A DNA stretch of 64,000 bases, taken from Auanema rhodensis. Lineage: Eukaryota; Nematoda; Chromadorea; Rhabditida; Rhabditidae. The position numbers were made by a program, and so were the translations under genes. The stretch's first letter is position 1; every line of letters starts with the position of its first letter. The notes beneath the pieces are model-generated. The model saw only the letters and a program-made list of their open reading frames with translations, searched no databases and was not told the DNA's origin. The stretch spans positions 12,797,767-12,861,766 of the forward strand of contig OZ059898.1 of the NCBI GenBank assembly GCA_964057225.1. Reading direction: 5' to 3'. Below are positions 44,210-55,640 of this stretch, piece by piece.

Positions 44210-45717
44210 ATGCAAAATTTTTTTGCTAAGCGGACACCAGGTACAGGTGAAGCCGTCAAAAAACCTACGAAAGTTAATACAGATAATCGCAGACCATGGG
44301 TGGAGAAATAGTATTTCTTTAATTTGGCTGCGTTTTCAATCATTTTTCTATTATAGCCGCCCAAGTAAAGTAGATGACGTTGTTTCTCAAAATGAAGTTG
44401 TATCCGTTCTTCGTAAGGTTCTTGAAGGAGCAGATGTATGTTATGGCTAAAATTTCCAAGAGTTGAGCTAGTTATAGTTACCGAATATCCTGTTTTATGG
44501 ACCACCCGGTACTGGTAAAACATCCGCTGCACTTGCTCTCTGTCGACAAATGTTCAAAAACAGAGATACTGTTAAGGATAGGTTTGTATCAACTAGAGGA
44601 ACTGAAGTTATTAAGAGTCCTTTCTTAGAGTTTTGGAAATGAATGCATCCGATGAGCGTGGTATTCAGGTTGTAAGAACTAAGGTCTGTACTAAACATTC
44701 ATTAAATTTGATATAAAATCTATTGAAGATCAAGGAATTTGCTCAGAGAGCCGTGGCTCCTACTTCTCTTTCTGGACCATGTGCTTCATTAAAGGTCAGT
44801 TTATTTTTTCTGGTATATATAGTTCGTTTATTTCTTAAGATTATAATTCTGGATGAGGCTGATGCTATGACTCATGCTGCACAAGCTGCTATGAGAAGAA
44901 CTATGGAAACATACAGTAAAACTACTAGGTAATTTTGAAATTAGTTTCTTTGTTGAAGTTAATTGAATGTTTCAGGTTTTTCCTTATTTGTAATTATATT
45001 TCGCGTATTATTACTCCTTTGACCTCTCGTTGCGCTAAGTTCAGATTTAAGCCGCTTCCTGTCAATGATCAGCTCACGAGGTGAAATATTTTGTTTGGTT
45101 ATTACGTTTATATTTTCATTTTAGATTGAAGTTTATTTGTGAAAATGAGAAGCTGAATATCGATGAGGATTCTCTGGTCACCCTCATCACTTTGTGTGAG
45201 GGAGATTTAAGAAAATCAGTGTCATATCTTCAAACTCTTGCTTCATCCAATAAAAACATTGATGGCAACTTCATTCGCCAAGTGACAGGTCGCATTGATG
45301 ACAGCGTGGTCTGTTTGCTTAACATCTTCATATTAAATGACAGCTAATTGACAGATTCAACAAACTATGGATACTTTGAGTTCTTTCTCATCCAACAGTG
45401 TTCATGATGTTGTTGAAGGTGTAAGAAGACAGGTAATCTTCTGTTCTTTATGATATGCTTATTTCCTTTTGTAGGGTTATTGTGGCAAGCAGTTCATACA
45501 TCAACTTAGCGATTTCGTATTGAATAACGAAGTATTGACCGATTTCCAAAAAGCTGAAATTTTCCAAAAAATGGCTGTAAGTCGTGTAATTTTGACCTAT
45601 TCTTTTAACCTAACCTTTCAGGTTTGCGAACTGAGATTGTTGAATGGAGCTGAAGAATTTCTTCAACTTCTTGATCTTTTCTTCTGTATTCAGATGCAGT
45701 TTACAAATACTCGTTAG
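44210..45717 (+). CDS. RFC4: Replication factor C subunit 4 (clamp loader AAA+ ATPase)
   Basis: RFC4 is one of the small subunits of the pentameric clamp loader that opens and loads PCNA at primer-template junctions. The protein starts [11 protein letters not shown] and has [20 protein letters not shown] (RFC box), [20 protein letters not shown] (Walker A), [16 protein letters not shown], Walker [21 protein letters not shown], sensor 1 [15 protein letters not shown], the [12 protein letters not shown] arginine-finger SRC motif and sensor 2 [15 protein letters not shown]. The C-terminal collar domain follows. RFC4-specific strings ([19 protein letters not shown]-like) separate it from RFC2 and RFC5. 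About ten exons, many with 45-50-base introns, give about 340 residues, slightly shorter than human RFC4. Two acceptors (TTGAAG at 44728, TTAAG at 44839) are non-consensus. Confidence 0.95.
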
Positions 45718-46076
45718 AATACAGCTAACACTCTTAGCTATTTAAGACAATAGTTTTACTTTACTTGTATATCAATCTCTTCGTATCATGGTCTCAGGAC
45801 ATAGCCACGTGTTTGCCTATAACATAACACAATCTGCCGAGTTTTAATTTTGGTCTCTGTTTCATACGATACTGTTCTCATTTCACTTTAAATTGCACTT
45901 TTTGGAAAAAAATGAAGGCCTTTCTTTTTGTTATTTCTTCAAATGATAGGATAAAAGAAAAAAAAAACATATTAATGAGGTAGTATAATATATTTAATTA
46001 GATAAAATAATATTTGTGAAAATATAGTATCAATGTGATACAATTTCCAACATACATCTTTGAATTATACCATGTT
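45718..46076. other. Convergent 3' region
   Basis: 359 bp between the RFC4 stop and the stop of the minus-strand gene ending at 46077. AT-rich with TTTAATTA/TATTTAATTAG-type sequence; no gene. Confidence 0.5.
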
Positions 46077-47240
46077 CTATATATCGCTTTTTAGTTTCTT
46101 TTCAATCTCTCGTTGCCTTTCTTCTTCTATGAGCGAATGATCATAAGGCAGAGGGCCAATATCCATTAACTTAAGTTCATGTAAGCAACAGGCGGATATT
46201 CGTCTATTACTTTGTATCCCAGGAGTAAGACCAGCTTTATCTGCAAAAAGTAAACTTATCGTGCACCGGCTTGAAGGAAACGTACTTTCGATGTCTAACG
46301 AATCACTTGATTGCTCAGATGAAGACATTTTCTTCTGCCCCATTTCAGGAGTGACCTCTGCACCTGTATAACTTTAGTTAGTGATTCAAAGTAAAAGCTT
46401 CTTTAGTGTGCAATGGCTCTACTTTTCAAATAAGATTCATGAAAATCGGTTGTATGTGTGCAACGACTATTTTAGAATTTCATAATTTGGACGGATATCA
46501 TGTGATTTCTCCTTATTCATTGAAGAAATATGTTTTGCTAAACGGTGGAAGGAGGAGGAAGTTTAATGAGTCTCGATGGAGTTCTTGAAACAGTTGACAA
46601 TTGGTTTGACATTAGGACCTAAGCTGGTATCTGCCAACCTTCTTAGGGTATAGTGAATAAAGAAGAGAAATATAAAGTAGTCTGGATGTACAACTCATAT
46701 TCCTAGGTTCGATCTCTGTTACTCTTTCCCTCCTCTTTTCTCTTTTAAATTGCTCCGACAATTATTCTTCCCTTAGGATTCAGTCTACTGAGGTCAGAAC
46801 TTGAACCTGGCAAAGTATACTTAGTCTACATATGAAAGTATGAGAAAGACATTGAGTCATTAACTTCCGCTTATTAGATATCTATGATTACTCTTTTCTT
46901 ATATTTGATTACGGTAGAAAAATGATCTCAAATTGAAATATTCTTCTTTTGATCAATAAAAACTTACGAATACTATCAGAAACATTAGGAATAGAATTAC
47001 GATATCGCGCTACTACATTGCCCATTTCGGCAGACTGTTCAGCAGAAATTTTTGATTTCCTGAATTTGCAAGTTCAATGTTGTGCAAGCATGTTGCAACA
47101 ATTGTTACCTCTTGAAGTTTGCGCTCAGTTTGCTCCACAGCTTGTACACTAAGAATAAGATAGCGGGTGTAAAGAGTATTATTAAGGCCACAATTAGCCA
47201 AAGTAGCGACTCCAGTTTCGAATGACCTCGGTTTTCTAAG
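46077..47240 (-). CDS. Single-pass membrane protein, 3' part (ectodomain exons unresolved)
   Basis: Three minus-strand exons join in phase: 47240-47109, 47059-46968 and 46363-46077. The first encodes a clear transmembrane helix (LESLLWLIVALIILFTPAIL) followed by basic KLWSKLSANFKRKSK, which suggests that the following ~120 residues are cytoplasmic. The tail is Ser-rich with a short conserved-looking end (LKLMDIGPLPYDHSLIEEER). The first exon begins in mid-codon after TTTCAG, so upstream exons exist. One possible upstream exon is the Cys-rich minus-strand frame near 47470-47615, which reads C...YECDRWQQRSHALCYF, but it lacks a good GT donor in the needed phase. No family is recognised. Confidence 0.6.
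46640..46725 (+). other. tRNA-like Pol III box pair (possible SINE)
   Basis: TAGGGTATAGTG at 46644-46655 and GGTTCGATCTC at 46706-46716, 51 bp apart, inside the long intron of the 46-kb membrane-protein gene. The A box is weak and no cloverleaf was found. Confidence 0.25.
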
Positions 47241-48320
47241 CTGAAAGATACTTAATAGGTAAGCAAAAGCATGTAAATGTTTCATAATTAGGAGAAAAAA
47301 AGCTAGGAGTAACAAGAAAAACAGGAAATCAAGACAGAATTTACTCGAAAATAGGCATTACAGCAATAAAACTTTGGTTGGGAAACTATTTAGAAAACCA
47401 TGCTTTGCTTCCTGAATAAAATTATGAAAATTGAGCTCCGAAATTGGTAAGAGATGTAGAAATTCAATTTTAATTCTAAAAAACATTCATTTTGCTTTGA
47501 GCCAAGCTTGAAGACAAGAAGGTGCTGGATGGAAATAGCAAAGGGCATGTGAACGTTGCTGCCATCGGTCACATTCATAAAGTCTGTTATACTGAGAGAG
47601 GGAACACCCGCTTGTGGACAGTTTTCTCTACATCTCTAGCTATCTAGATCTAATGCTCAAAGCCAACAAATTAGATGAAAACTAACAAAAACATTGAAGA
47701 AGGAACATAAAACATACAAGTAAGTACACACAGAAAATCAGCAGCGAATTTGAAGAGGAGAAATTACGAAAGATATATAGAAGCATATACTCTGAATATA
47801 AAAATAAGAGAGTTTGAGCACTAGACAGAGAAGAGAATACCTAGACACATATGAATTTTAGGTTTTGCAAAAAGATTTTGAGAGTGAAAAACGGTTGAAT
47901 AAATAAATGGAAAAGAAAGGCCAATGACAGCCATGCTGAGGAAAATGGATTGTTTATGAGCTGATGGTTGTAATAACGGCAGAATAAGAAAAAAACTTTT
48001 TTTCCTTTTTTTTTTCTGTTTGGAGAAATGTTGTATTATTCGAAATAATATGATTTTTATTTATATCGAATGGATTTGCAGTTAGAATATCCTAAGTACA
48101 TCAAATGATATTGGTGTTAAATCTTTCAAGATGAATTCTTGGAAGTAATAAGCAATAGCAATGCTTCTTCTACTATTTCTATTAATAGTTTAAGCTTTTA
48201 AAAACAATAATAAAAACTAATAAGCGAAATATATTAGATAGTTATAGAGAAAAAGAAATAACGAAGAATTTTTCAAACATTGAGCTTTTCCCTGTTATTC
48301 TCCCAAAAATCTCAAATATA

Positions 48321-48337
48321 TGTGTGTGTGTGTGTGT
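48321..48337. repeat. (TG)n microsatellite
   Basis: Eight TG units. Confidence 0.9.
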
Positions 48338-51300
48338 TTTCTCTATTAAAAACTATTTCTGTTCTCCTGATTACAGCTCTAGTCATGTGGCTTAATCCAT
48401 GTATAGAAGTACAACAACGTTTCGTTTAAAACTTAAAATTAAAGAAAAAAGCAGCAGATTGTTAAAGGCAAGTGTTATTATACAAAATTTTTAGAAAGTT
48501 ACTAACGCTATGGATGAAAAAAGAATAATTTATAGTCGATGAGGGCGGTATCTCAGAACAATTTCAAGCTCAAACAGATATGCCAACGTTTAGGTTGTCT
48601 CAAGAAAGATGATTGTATCCGGTCACGTCATCTGCGTAATCTTGCTTGTCAAAAAGTTGAATATTACCAAAAAGCGATATAGTTAACCGATATTTAACCT
48701 GAAAGGAAACAGATTGACTCGAGTCAGTTGACACCAGAGCAACGTGCAACATGGACAGGAAAAAGTGACAATCAGCTGGAAAATCGTCGTCATGATTGAA
48801 CCCCATTGAGCTAACTAACTTTTTGGGGCAAACGTTTTTGGTCTTTCTATAAGACTTACATCTCCATTTTTTTTTCTGAACCAAACGACAAACAATTTTA
48901 ATTGTGTTTTGACTAAAAATAGCCAAGTAAGGTAAAAGAGAAACGTTTAGAATATAAAAATTATTTTTTCGTTATTGAAAATAGGTGGAACACACATATT
49001 CAAGCTAGAACACAAATAAAAGCATTTGGAAAACATGACGTAGCGCAAGTTTCCACACTTTCATCCGAAAAAAGACAAGAACGATGAATATCGACACTTT
49101 GAAGCTTAAGATTGGTAAATAAATAGTAATTTGTTCGTAGATACTTTGTATATCCTCATGTAAAAATCCTATTTTTCTTCATTTTCACAACCTACATATA
49201 GATGTGTTCATGGATTATTAAAGTAGTTTGATAGAGTAAACTACAACACTTCTTGTTATTTTCTTTTTTTTTAGATTTGCTGTCAATGTAATAATATTTC
49301 TGATTAAACTTATTAGAGATGTTCAGGCTTCTTAGGAAAATACAAAAATCGGCAGAGATTCCATCAATCCATTCATTCGATGATCACGTTTCATTTAAGC
49401 AATCTTGTAGTGTAGGAAAAGATTGTTTGTTACTTTTTATGGAGTTTAATAGCCAAAATACTGTATGAGATGTAGATAATTCTTCAAAAAAAGCGTTTCA
49501 AAAAAAGAGAAAACTTTCAACTTTGAAGGCAACGTATACATAAATTACAAAACGTCATCGAAAACTCCGAAATTGTAATCCTGTTCAAACTTCATGATAG
49601 TCGAGATGTTTGTAATCACATTAGTTGAAACTAGAACATCAGATTATCTGTTTGAGGGAAACCGTGTTTTCACTATTTCTCTGAATTGGAAAAAAGCAGG
49701 TGAAGAAAGAAAAATATAATATATGCATATGAATTTCTGTGAAAAGTTTATTCGATTAGAAACATTGCTGAACAGATTTTAAGATGTTTGATACTCTTTT
49801 TTTTAGAGAAATATATTATATAATATTGTCTAAATATTAATTATAATTACCAAAAAATATCTATAAAAATTAATTAAAAAACACGTGTTTTCTCAATGTG
49901 GCTTAAATCATTGGAGGGTGTCTCAAGCTTTATCAAGATATACCGTACACTGCTTCTGCTTCTGCTTCTTCAGTCGTTAATATTGCTAACAATGATGTGA
50001 TTGTTTCTGACAAATGTATTTAATGCTGTTTAAGAGTGAGTTGGCCATCAACCTGTATTTTATGTCTTGGTTTTCTAAAATATGAAATGATGAGAAGAAA
50101 AATAATGAAGGAAATAATAATGAAAAATCAAATGATGACATTTACAACAGAAAAACAACAAAACTGATTATGATCTTCATATAAATACTATTTTATGTGA
50201 AAACAGGCTTGCTGTAACTCTGCCAAAAGCCAACTCTCCCCACCTGCCTATTCGTTCAGTTTCATGAGGCTAGTTGCCACTTCCCCTCTTTTCCCCTCCT
50301 CTTCAATTCTACTAACGTTTGAGCACATCAGCACCTTCTTCGTTCCTGTCGTTGACAGAGTTTCTGAAGATTCTTTTCACATGTCTATGTCTCGACTTAG
50401 TCTCTCTCTCTTTGAAGATTTTTCGCTGCGACTCGTAGGTACTTCCCTCCCCCCTTCTCTCTTGTTCACAGTCTCGTTAGTTTTCTGTTTGATTTGGTTA
50501 TTGTCAGCAAAAGTTCTCGCAGACCGGTCTGTGAAAAGAAATTTTCTGCCACCAGTTAAAGTTCGTTTCTACATGTTTTAACATAGATTTTGGACATCAA
50601 TTTTTCATTTCATGTTAGAAATTTGGATCAAAATATTCTCCCTAAGCTCACCATATCAAACATACTTCCCAAATAGTTAGTTAACAATCTTCTAAAAGGT
50701 TTCTTCATTTTCTCATATATTTGTTCATCTCACGAATGATTAACATGTTCAACGCAATATTATCAGAACATAGATCAGTTTTTAAGAAAAAACAGTCTTT
50801 CTTTTTATTTATTCTTAATCTTTTTTTTTTCAATTTTCATGACTATTTACTACAAATTTCATTGTAATTTCAATATTTTGAAAATCAAAAAGAAATATGT
50901 TATAAACCAGCTATGACATCATCTATTCGTCCTTCTATGAAATAAAGATTTCCTATTAGTTGATAGATCACTCCCACATATACATTCCATATCCTATCAT
51001 ATATTCCAAAGAGATATTCTCTAATCATCTATGTATGTATGTTGATATGATTTAATAAAATTGTTCTTTTTCTTATTGTTATCGTGTCGAATAATCAAGT
51101 TATTTTAGTTTCACTTTTCACATATAAAGTCATCGTACATAGATGATTTTAGTACATCTTTAGTTCATATATTTTGTCTAGGTTCATCCAAACGAAATTA
51201 AGTTTACGTCATGTGTTTCTGTTGTTTCGCATTGTTGTTTCGCGCAAATATTTGCTTCATTTGATCTTTTGATATCTGAAGATTGAAACTTGAAAATAGA

Positions 51301-51476
51301 TGTATGAATACAACCGATTTTCGTGTTGAGATAATTATAAATGACGCCATATTCTCTCACGTGACCTTTCACGTAGTCACTTAGAATTAAAATGATATTA
51401 CATCAAATATAGACAAAAATATTTTGAAAAATTATTGTATTATGTTTTTGAATTATCGTTATATGCGATGTGCTAG

Positions 51477-51575
51477 CTAATTTTTTATTTCATCTTGTTC
51501 TTGTACTTGCTCTTCGTCTACTTCTTCTTCATCTTCATCTTCTTCATCTTCTTCATCTTCAAAAAAAGAATCCAT
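51477..51575 (-). other. Acidic-repeat open frame (32 aa), GAA/GAT trinucleotide tract
   Basis: The minus strand reads ATGGATTCT and then alternating GAA/GAT codons (Glu/Asp), turning into EVDEEQVQEQDEIKN before TAG. Either it is a simple trinucleotide repeat or the acidic terminal exon of an unseen gene. The non-repetitive ending is slightly in favour of coding, but no acceptor or partner exon could be assigned. Confidence 0.25.
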
Positions 51576-52087
51576 TGATTAGTACTTTAGTTTTCATAGA
51601 AATCATCGGAAACTCTCTCAATCTCTCTTTCACTTTACACGTGACATATATTTGTTCTTTTAACTCCTTTTATCATATATAAACAAATGTATTTTCTCGA
51701 AACTTACGTGAACATACACGTATGAAAGCAGTCGTAATTGAAAAAAAATTTACAATATAGAACAAGATCAAAGTTCAAGTTAATCTTTCATCAACCAATA
51801 CCTGACAATTTTCGTTCTTACATGCTCTCTAGCAGAAGGCCAATGACGACTTTTGACATTTACCACAGATTTCTTAAAGGGCAACTGATATCTAGCTTTT
51901 ATGATATACATATCTATATATATATACAACGGATTCGACCTATATTCAAGTTTGATAGAAGAATTAAATGACCAGTGACTAGAGTCTTGTCAATCACTTA
52001 TTTGCTAAACATCCTTTACCTCTCCGTTCTCTTTTTTTCTCTTTCAAATGCTTTTAAACATGTCTAGCAGTCCACCCTCGCAAGTCC

Positions 52088-52243
52088 GTTCTCTCTCTCT
52101 CTTTCTCTCCTTTTCTCTCACCCTTTCTCTCTCTCTCTCTCTCTTTCTTTCTCTTTCTCTCACCCTTTTTCTCTCTCTCTCTTTCTCTCTCTTTTTATCT
52201 CTTTTTCTCTCTCTTTCTCACTTTCTCTCTCTTTATCTTTCTA
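52088..52243. repeat. (CT)n-rich tract
   Basis: 156 bp of CTCTCT/CTTTCT with occasional A; the Leu/Ser/Phe frame across it is an artefact. Confidence 0.9.
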
Positions 52244-52329
52244 TAAACTTCATTCGTATTTCTTCGCGAACTCCCTTGTTCATTTCCGTGGCATAACCAT
52301 AAATGCGGATGAAATAGTTTCAATACTTT

Positions 52330-52870
52330 GTTTGTCTTACCTTGTTTGATAACAAAACGAACTTTTTCACCAACTTGAATTATTTTATCTTACCAATTGT
52401 CAATTTATTTTCCAATGTAAAAGAAAATCTCTTCGTTGTTTGGCTACCAGAGTAATAGACGTGTTTCATTACTATGACGAAATCATTTCTTCGTATGCCT
52501 TGAGTAAAAGTTTCATCGTAATCTAAAATGCCAAGAACCTCTGTCAACATACTCATAATGCTGTGATGGACTCCATTTATCAAAAAGTTTTTGTTTTGAT
52601 TTTTCAGCCTACACTCTTAATATGATAAAGGATGATAACAGGAATTTCCCGGCTATTGCAACCAGACAATCATAACCACAACATCAGCCGCCTAAGGTTC
52701 TAATGATAGGAACAAATTACCAGGAATATCGTGAACACCAATAATGTCATCAGCAACTTGATAGCGATTACGACGAATTGAGCCTGACCAGCCGCAGACG
52801 AATAACGGTCATCTCCACTAGCATCAGCGAACTACAGCGTCCGACACCTCGGTAATCAAGTTCAAACATC
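52330..52870 (-). pseudogene. Possible decayed coding remnant
   Basis: Several minus-strand frames look protein-like but cannot be joined: ILDYDETFTQGIRRNDFVIV (about 52456-52545), IIQVGEKVRFVIKQ just before a GTAAGA donor (about 52341-52382), and RRNRYQVADDIIGVHDIP near 52728-52781. They are separated by stops and frame changes, and one potential intron would be only 20 bases. The DYDETF string recalls copia-type reverse transcriptase (YDETF), but the surrounding residues do not match. It could be a degraded gene or retroelement, or chance. Confidence 0.2.
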
Positions 52871-53505
52871 GATTTTTGTCTTTTTTATGTTTAGTGTAGG
52901 AAGAAAGCGTCTTCCCCTATCTATTTCTGTATCTAAACTTAGTCAGTTGAAACGTTCTCTCGTTCTCTCTCCCAATTCTCTCGTTCTTTGTACAGTATCT
53001 CTCTATCTTTTCCTTTCTGCCATTTTATCACCCCTACCTTTTTCACTTCCTTTCGAAGTCTTTCTTAAATTTAGTTTCAGTTCTATACACTATATTTTGC
53101 CTTTTTTTTTATATTATCTTCGTTGTTTCGATTATCAAGCACGTTTATGGCAATCAGCTAATCAATTTTCGCTGTATCCACTTAATTGTTTGCTGCACCT
53201 ACCTATGTATGTTGGTGTGGTTTCATCTATAGATTTTGTATTAATTTTTTTAGAGACTAAGCTATTGCTGAGCTGGCCATCCTACTTATTCTAGTTCATA
53301 TTGTCATAGATATTTATTCTGATATCGTTTTTACTATACTTTGCTATCAAATAATAATTTATTCTGTTATGTTGGCTTTCAAAAAAGTTCCAACTTTTAT
53401 GTATGGATTTCCACTACATAATCACGGACTAACTCTTGGTGCACTGTATTCCTGTTTTCATAAATGTCGATTTGTTTCCATTTCCGGCATCTCCGTTTAT
53501 TCCAT

Positions 53506-53512
53506 GTCTCTG

Positions 53513-53543
<31 letters not shown>

Positions 53544-53662
53544 GTCTTTCTCTCTCTGTCTTTCTCTCTCTATCACTCTCTCTCTCTCTCTGTCTCTATT
53601 TTATCTTTCTCTCTAACTCACTCTCTCTCACTCTCTCTTTTTTCTCTCTCTCCCTCACTCTT
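53506..53662. repeat. (CT)n-rich tract
   Basis: About 155 bp of CTCTCT with GT, AT and A interruptions, on the same strand as the tracts at 52088 and 54829. Confidence 0.9.
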
Positions 53663-54123
53663 TACTTTTTGATAATCAAACGACTCCACTTCTTGTATTC
53701 TATCTCCTATCAGTTTTTGTTTTTAAAATATATTTTGTTTCCATGAAATTATTATCAAAACAAATGATATCCTCCCTCTCTATGAATTCAATGAATAGAA
53801 GAGACTAATTTCTATTTTTTTCTTTTAAATTTTCTAATTTTACATACAAAAAAGAGAGATATATACATACATATATATTAATATATGTTTAAATTTCGCG
53901 TTGCCATGGTTAAATGGAGTATATTTTCAAATTGAAAAGTCTAATCCTTTGTCAACTATGCGTCTGTGTTTTAAACATTTTGAAATTATTTTTCTGGTTA
54001 TTATGATCACGTTTCTCCTTTTTGTTTCACAAAAAAAAAACTTTTTTTTAAACTTTTGTCTGTTTAGAACAATTTGAAATATTTTTTTGGGATTTCTTCT
54101 CTGAGTCGCTAAATCTATATACG

Positions 54124-54206
54124 ATGGCTCTACTAGTGACCAGCAACTCACCATCGCCATCACCTAAAGATTCCGTTTACAGTCCATTCTCATCATCAAC
54201 CAAAGA
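54124..54206 (+). CDS. Candidate alternative first exon of the nuclear receptor gene
   Basis: An 83-base exon from ATG (54124) to a GTATGT donor encodes MALLVTSNSPSPSPKD... and ends SSSTKE, Ser/Pro-rich as expected of an NHR A/B region. It ends in phase 2 (GA|), the same phase as the main first exon at 55641-55795, so both can splice to the DNA-binding-domain exon at 55903 (reading ...STKE-EMRECRVC). The exon spans an 1.7-kb intron to the DBD. There is no acceptor just before the ATG, so this would be a cis-transcribed start. Confidence 0.45.
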
Positions 54207-55640
54207 GTATGTAGTAGTAATAACTCAATTTGAAAATATATATGATATAGAAGATAATCACTTACATATTAACGTGTCAAATTAAGATTTATTTTGAAGA
54301 TTTCATAGGCGAACTTCATTTTCGTTATTGGCTTGATCGTGTTTCCATGATAATACACATGATCTGTCTTAGTCTTTCTTTCCTTCTGCTGTTGCTCCTT
54401 CTCCCTCTCTTTCTTATTCAATCCATATCTTTCATTTTCTCTTTTAATTTCCTTCAATTACTATAATATTTATGTACAATATAATGAGTTTATATTCAAA
54501 GTAGAGACTTTATTGCTGGTCAAACGACATATCCGAATAATTTAAGATATTGAATAGACATATAGCAAAAGTATAATTGTATATTATCTCAAGCAAACAT
54601 CATTGATCATTCATCACTAGGTTGTTTATTTGTAGATATTACTCTACTATATTTAACACATTTTGTAAATGGTTAGATATACATATATACATATATATAT
54701 ATATCAGTTTGCGTTCTTCAATTTATAGATAAAGACAATATAGATCAAACTTCTAATTGATGTTAACGAAGAATGCTTATTGTCTGATGCTTATGTCCAC
54801 TTTTAGCTTTTCTTTACAATCTACTTTTTCTCTCTCTCTCTCTCTTTCATATTTTACGTATTGTTTCTCCTTCTTTACATGTGTATGGTGATGCTACTTC
54901 TCCACCCCCCTCTCCTAACTTCAATGGTCATGATCAAAAATAACATAATATTCAGATGAAAGTGCATGATAAGACGACAAAAAGTCAAGATACATACGTT
55001 CAACTCACTGTTTTAAGTTCTGTCTAATCAATCATCCATTTTTGGTTATTTTTTCTCTTACCATATGGATGAAAAGGACAGTTTATCAGAAGAAAAACTA
55101 TAAAGATCGCAAGCAAAACCTTGTAGTTTTGGTCGTGAAGCTTAGAAGATAAGCTTTCGATTTACAGTTTCATTTCAAATCACTATGTAACGTTCTAGAC
55201 GTCACATATGATTAGTCGTCTCAGTCTTTCCCATCCTTATCAAAGATCTTTCCGTAACCATCTGTGCTGATTTGAGCAGTTTTCTTTATTAATAGTCCTT
55301 TATAAAGTTATCAGTACTCACATTATTTTTTATTCTCCTTCTTCTCGCTGTTGTTTCTTGTTCCTCAGCACACACCACTACCGAATGTGAGCAGGTTCTT
55401 GCTGAGCTTTTTTTGATTGCACTACATGCAGAGAGTCAGTCAAGCGATTCATCCAACGAAACAACCAGCCAGTGTATGTATGTGTATGTACTGGATGGTG
55501 TGTGAAACATGTATTCCCTATTTTTATATATTTTGATCCTATTTCAAACTTCAGAAATCATTTCTTAGCATAACAAAGCAGATAGAAAAATGAATTACAC
55601 TGATTTAGGCTGTAAAAATAGTCAAAAAATTTGAGAACAC
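54207..55640. other. Intron or promoter region of the nuclear receptor gene
   Basis: AT/CT-rich DNA with an (AT)n run near 54680-54708 and a (CT)n run at 54829-54847. Under the two-promoter model it is the first intron of the long isoform and carries the promoter of the short one. No other gene is seen. Confidence 0.5.
54829..54847. repeat. (CT)n microsatellite
   Basis: About nine CT units. Confidence 0.9.

Larger units (their letters stand above)
47241..54123. other. Repeat-rich, gene-poor region
   Basis: Contains a GT run (48321-48337), several CT tracts, an acidic-repeat segment (51477-51575) and a possibly decayed minus-strand coding fragment (52330-52870). A minus-strand frame ending at 48600 (VKYRLTISLFGNIQLFDKQD... 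after TTTCAG) is a weak exon candidate with no partner. No complete gene is supported. Confidence 0.45.

Noticed and set aside
50264-50581. 105-codon plus-strand frame with hydrophobic end.
   Set aside because: Pyrimidine-rich, no splice context, no domain; likely chance.
53369-53746. 125-codon plus-strand Ser/Leu-rich frame.
   Set aside because: Made by the CT microsatellite.
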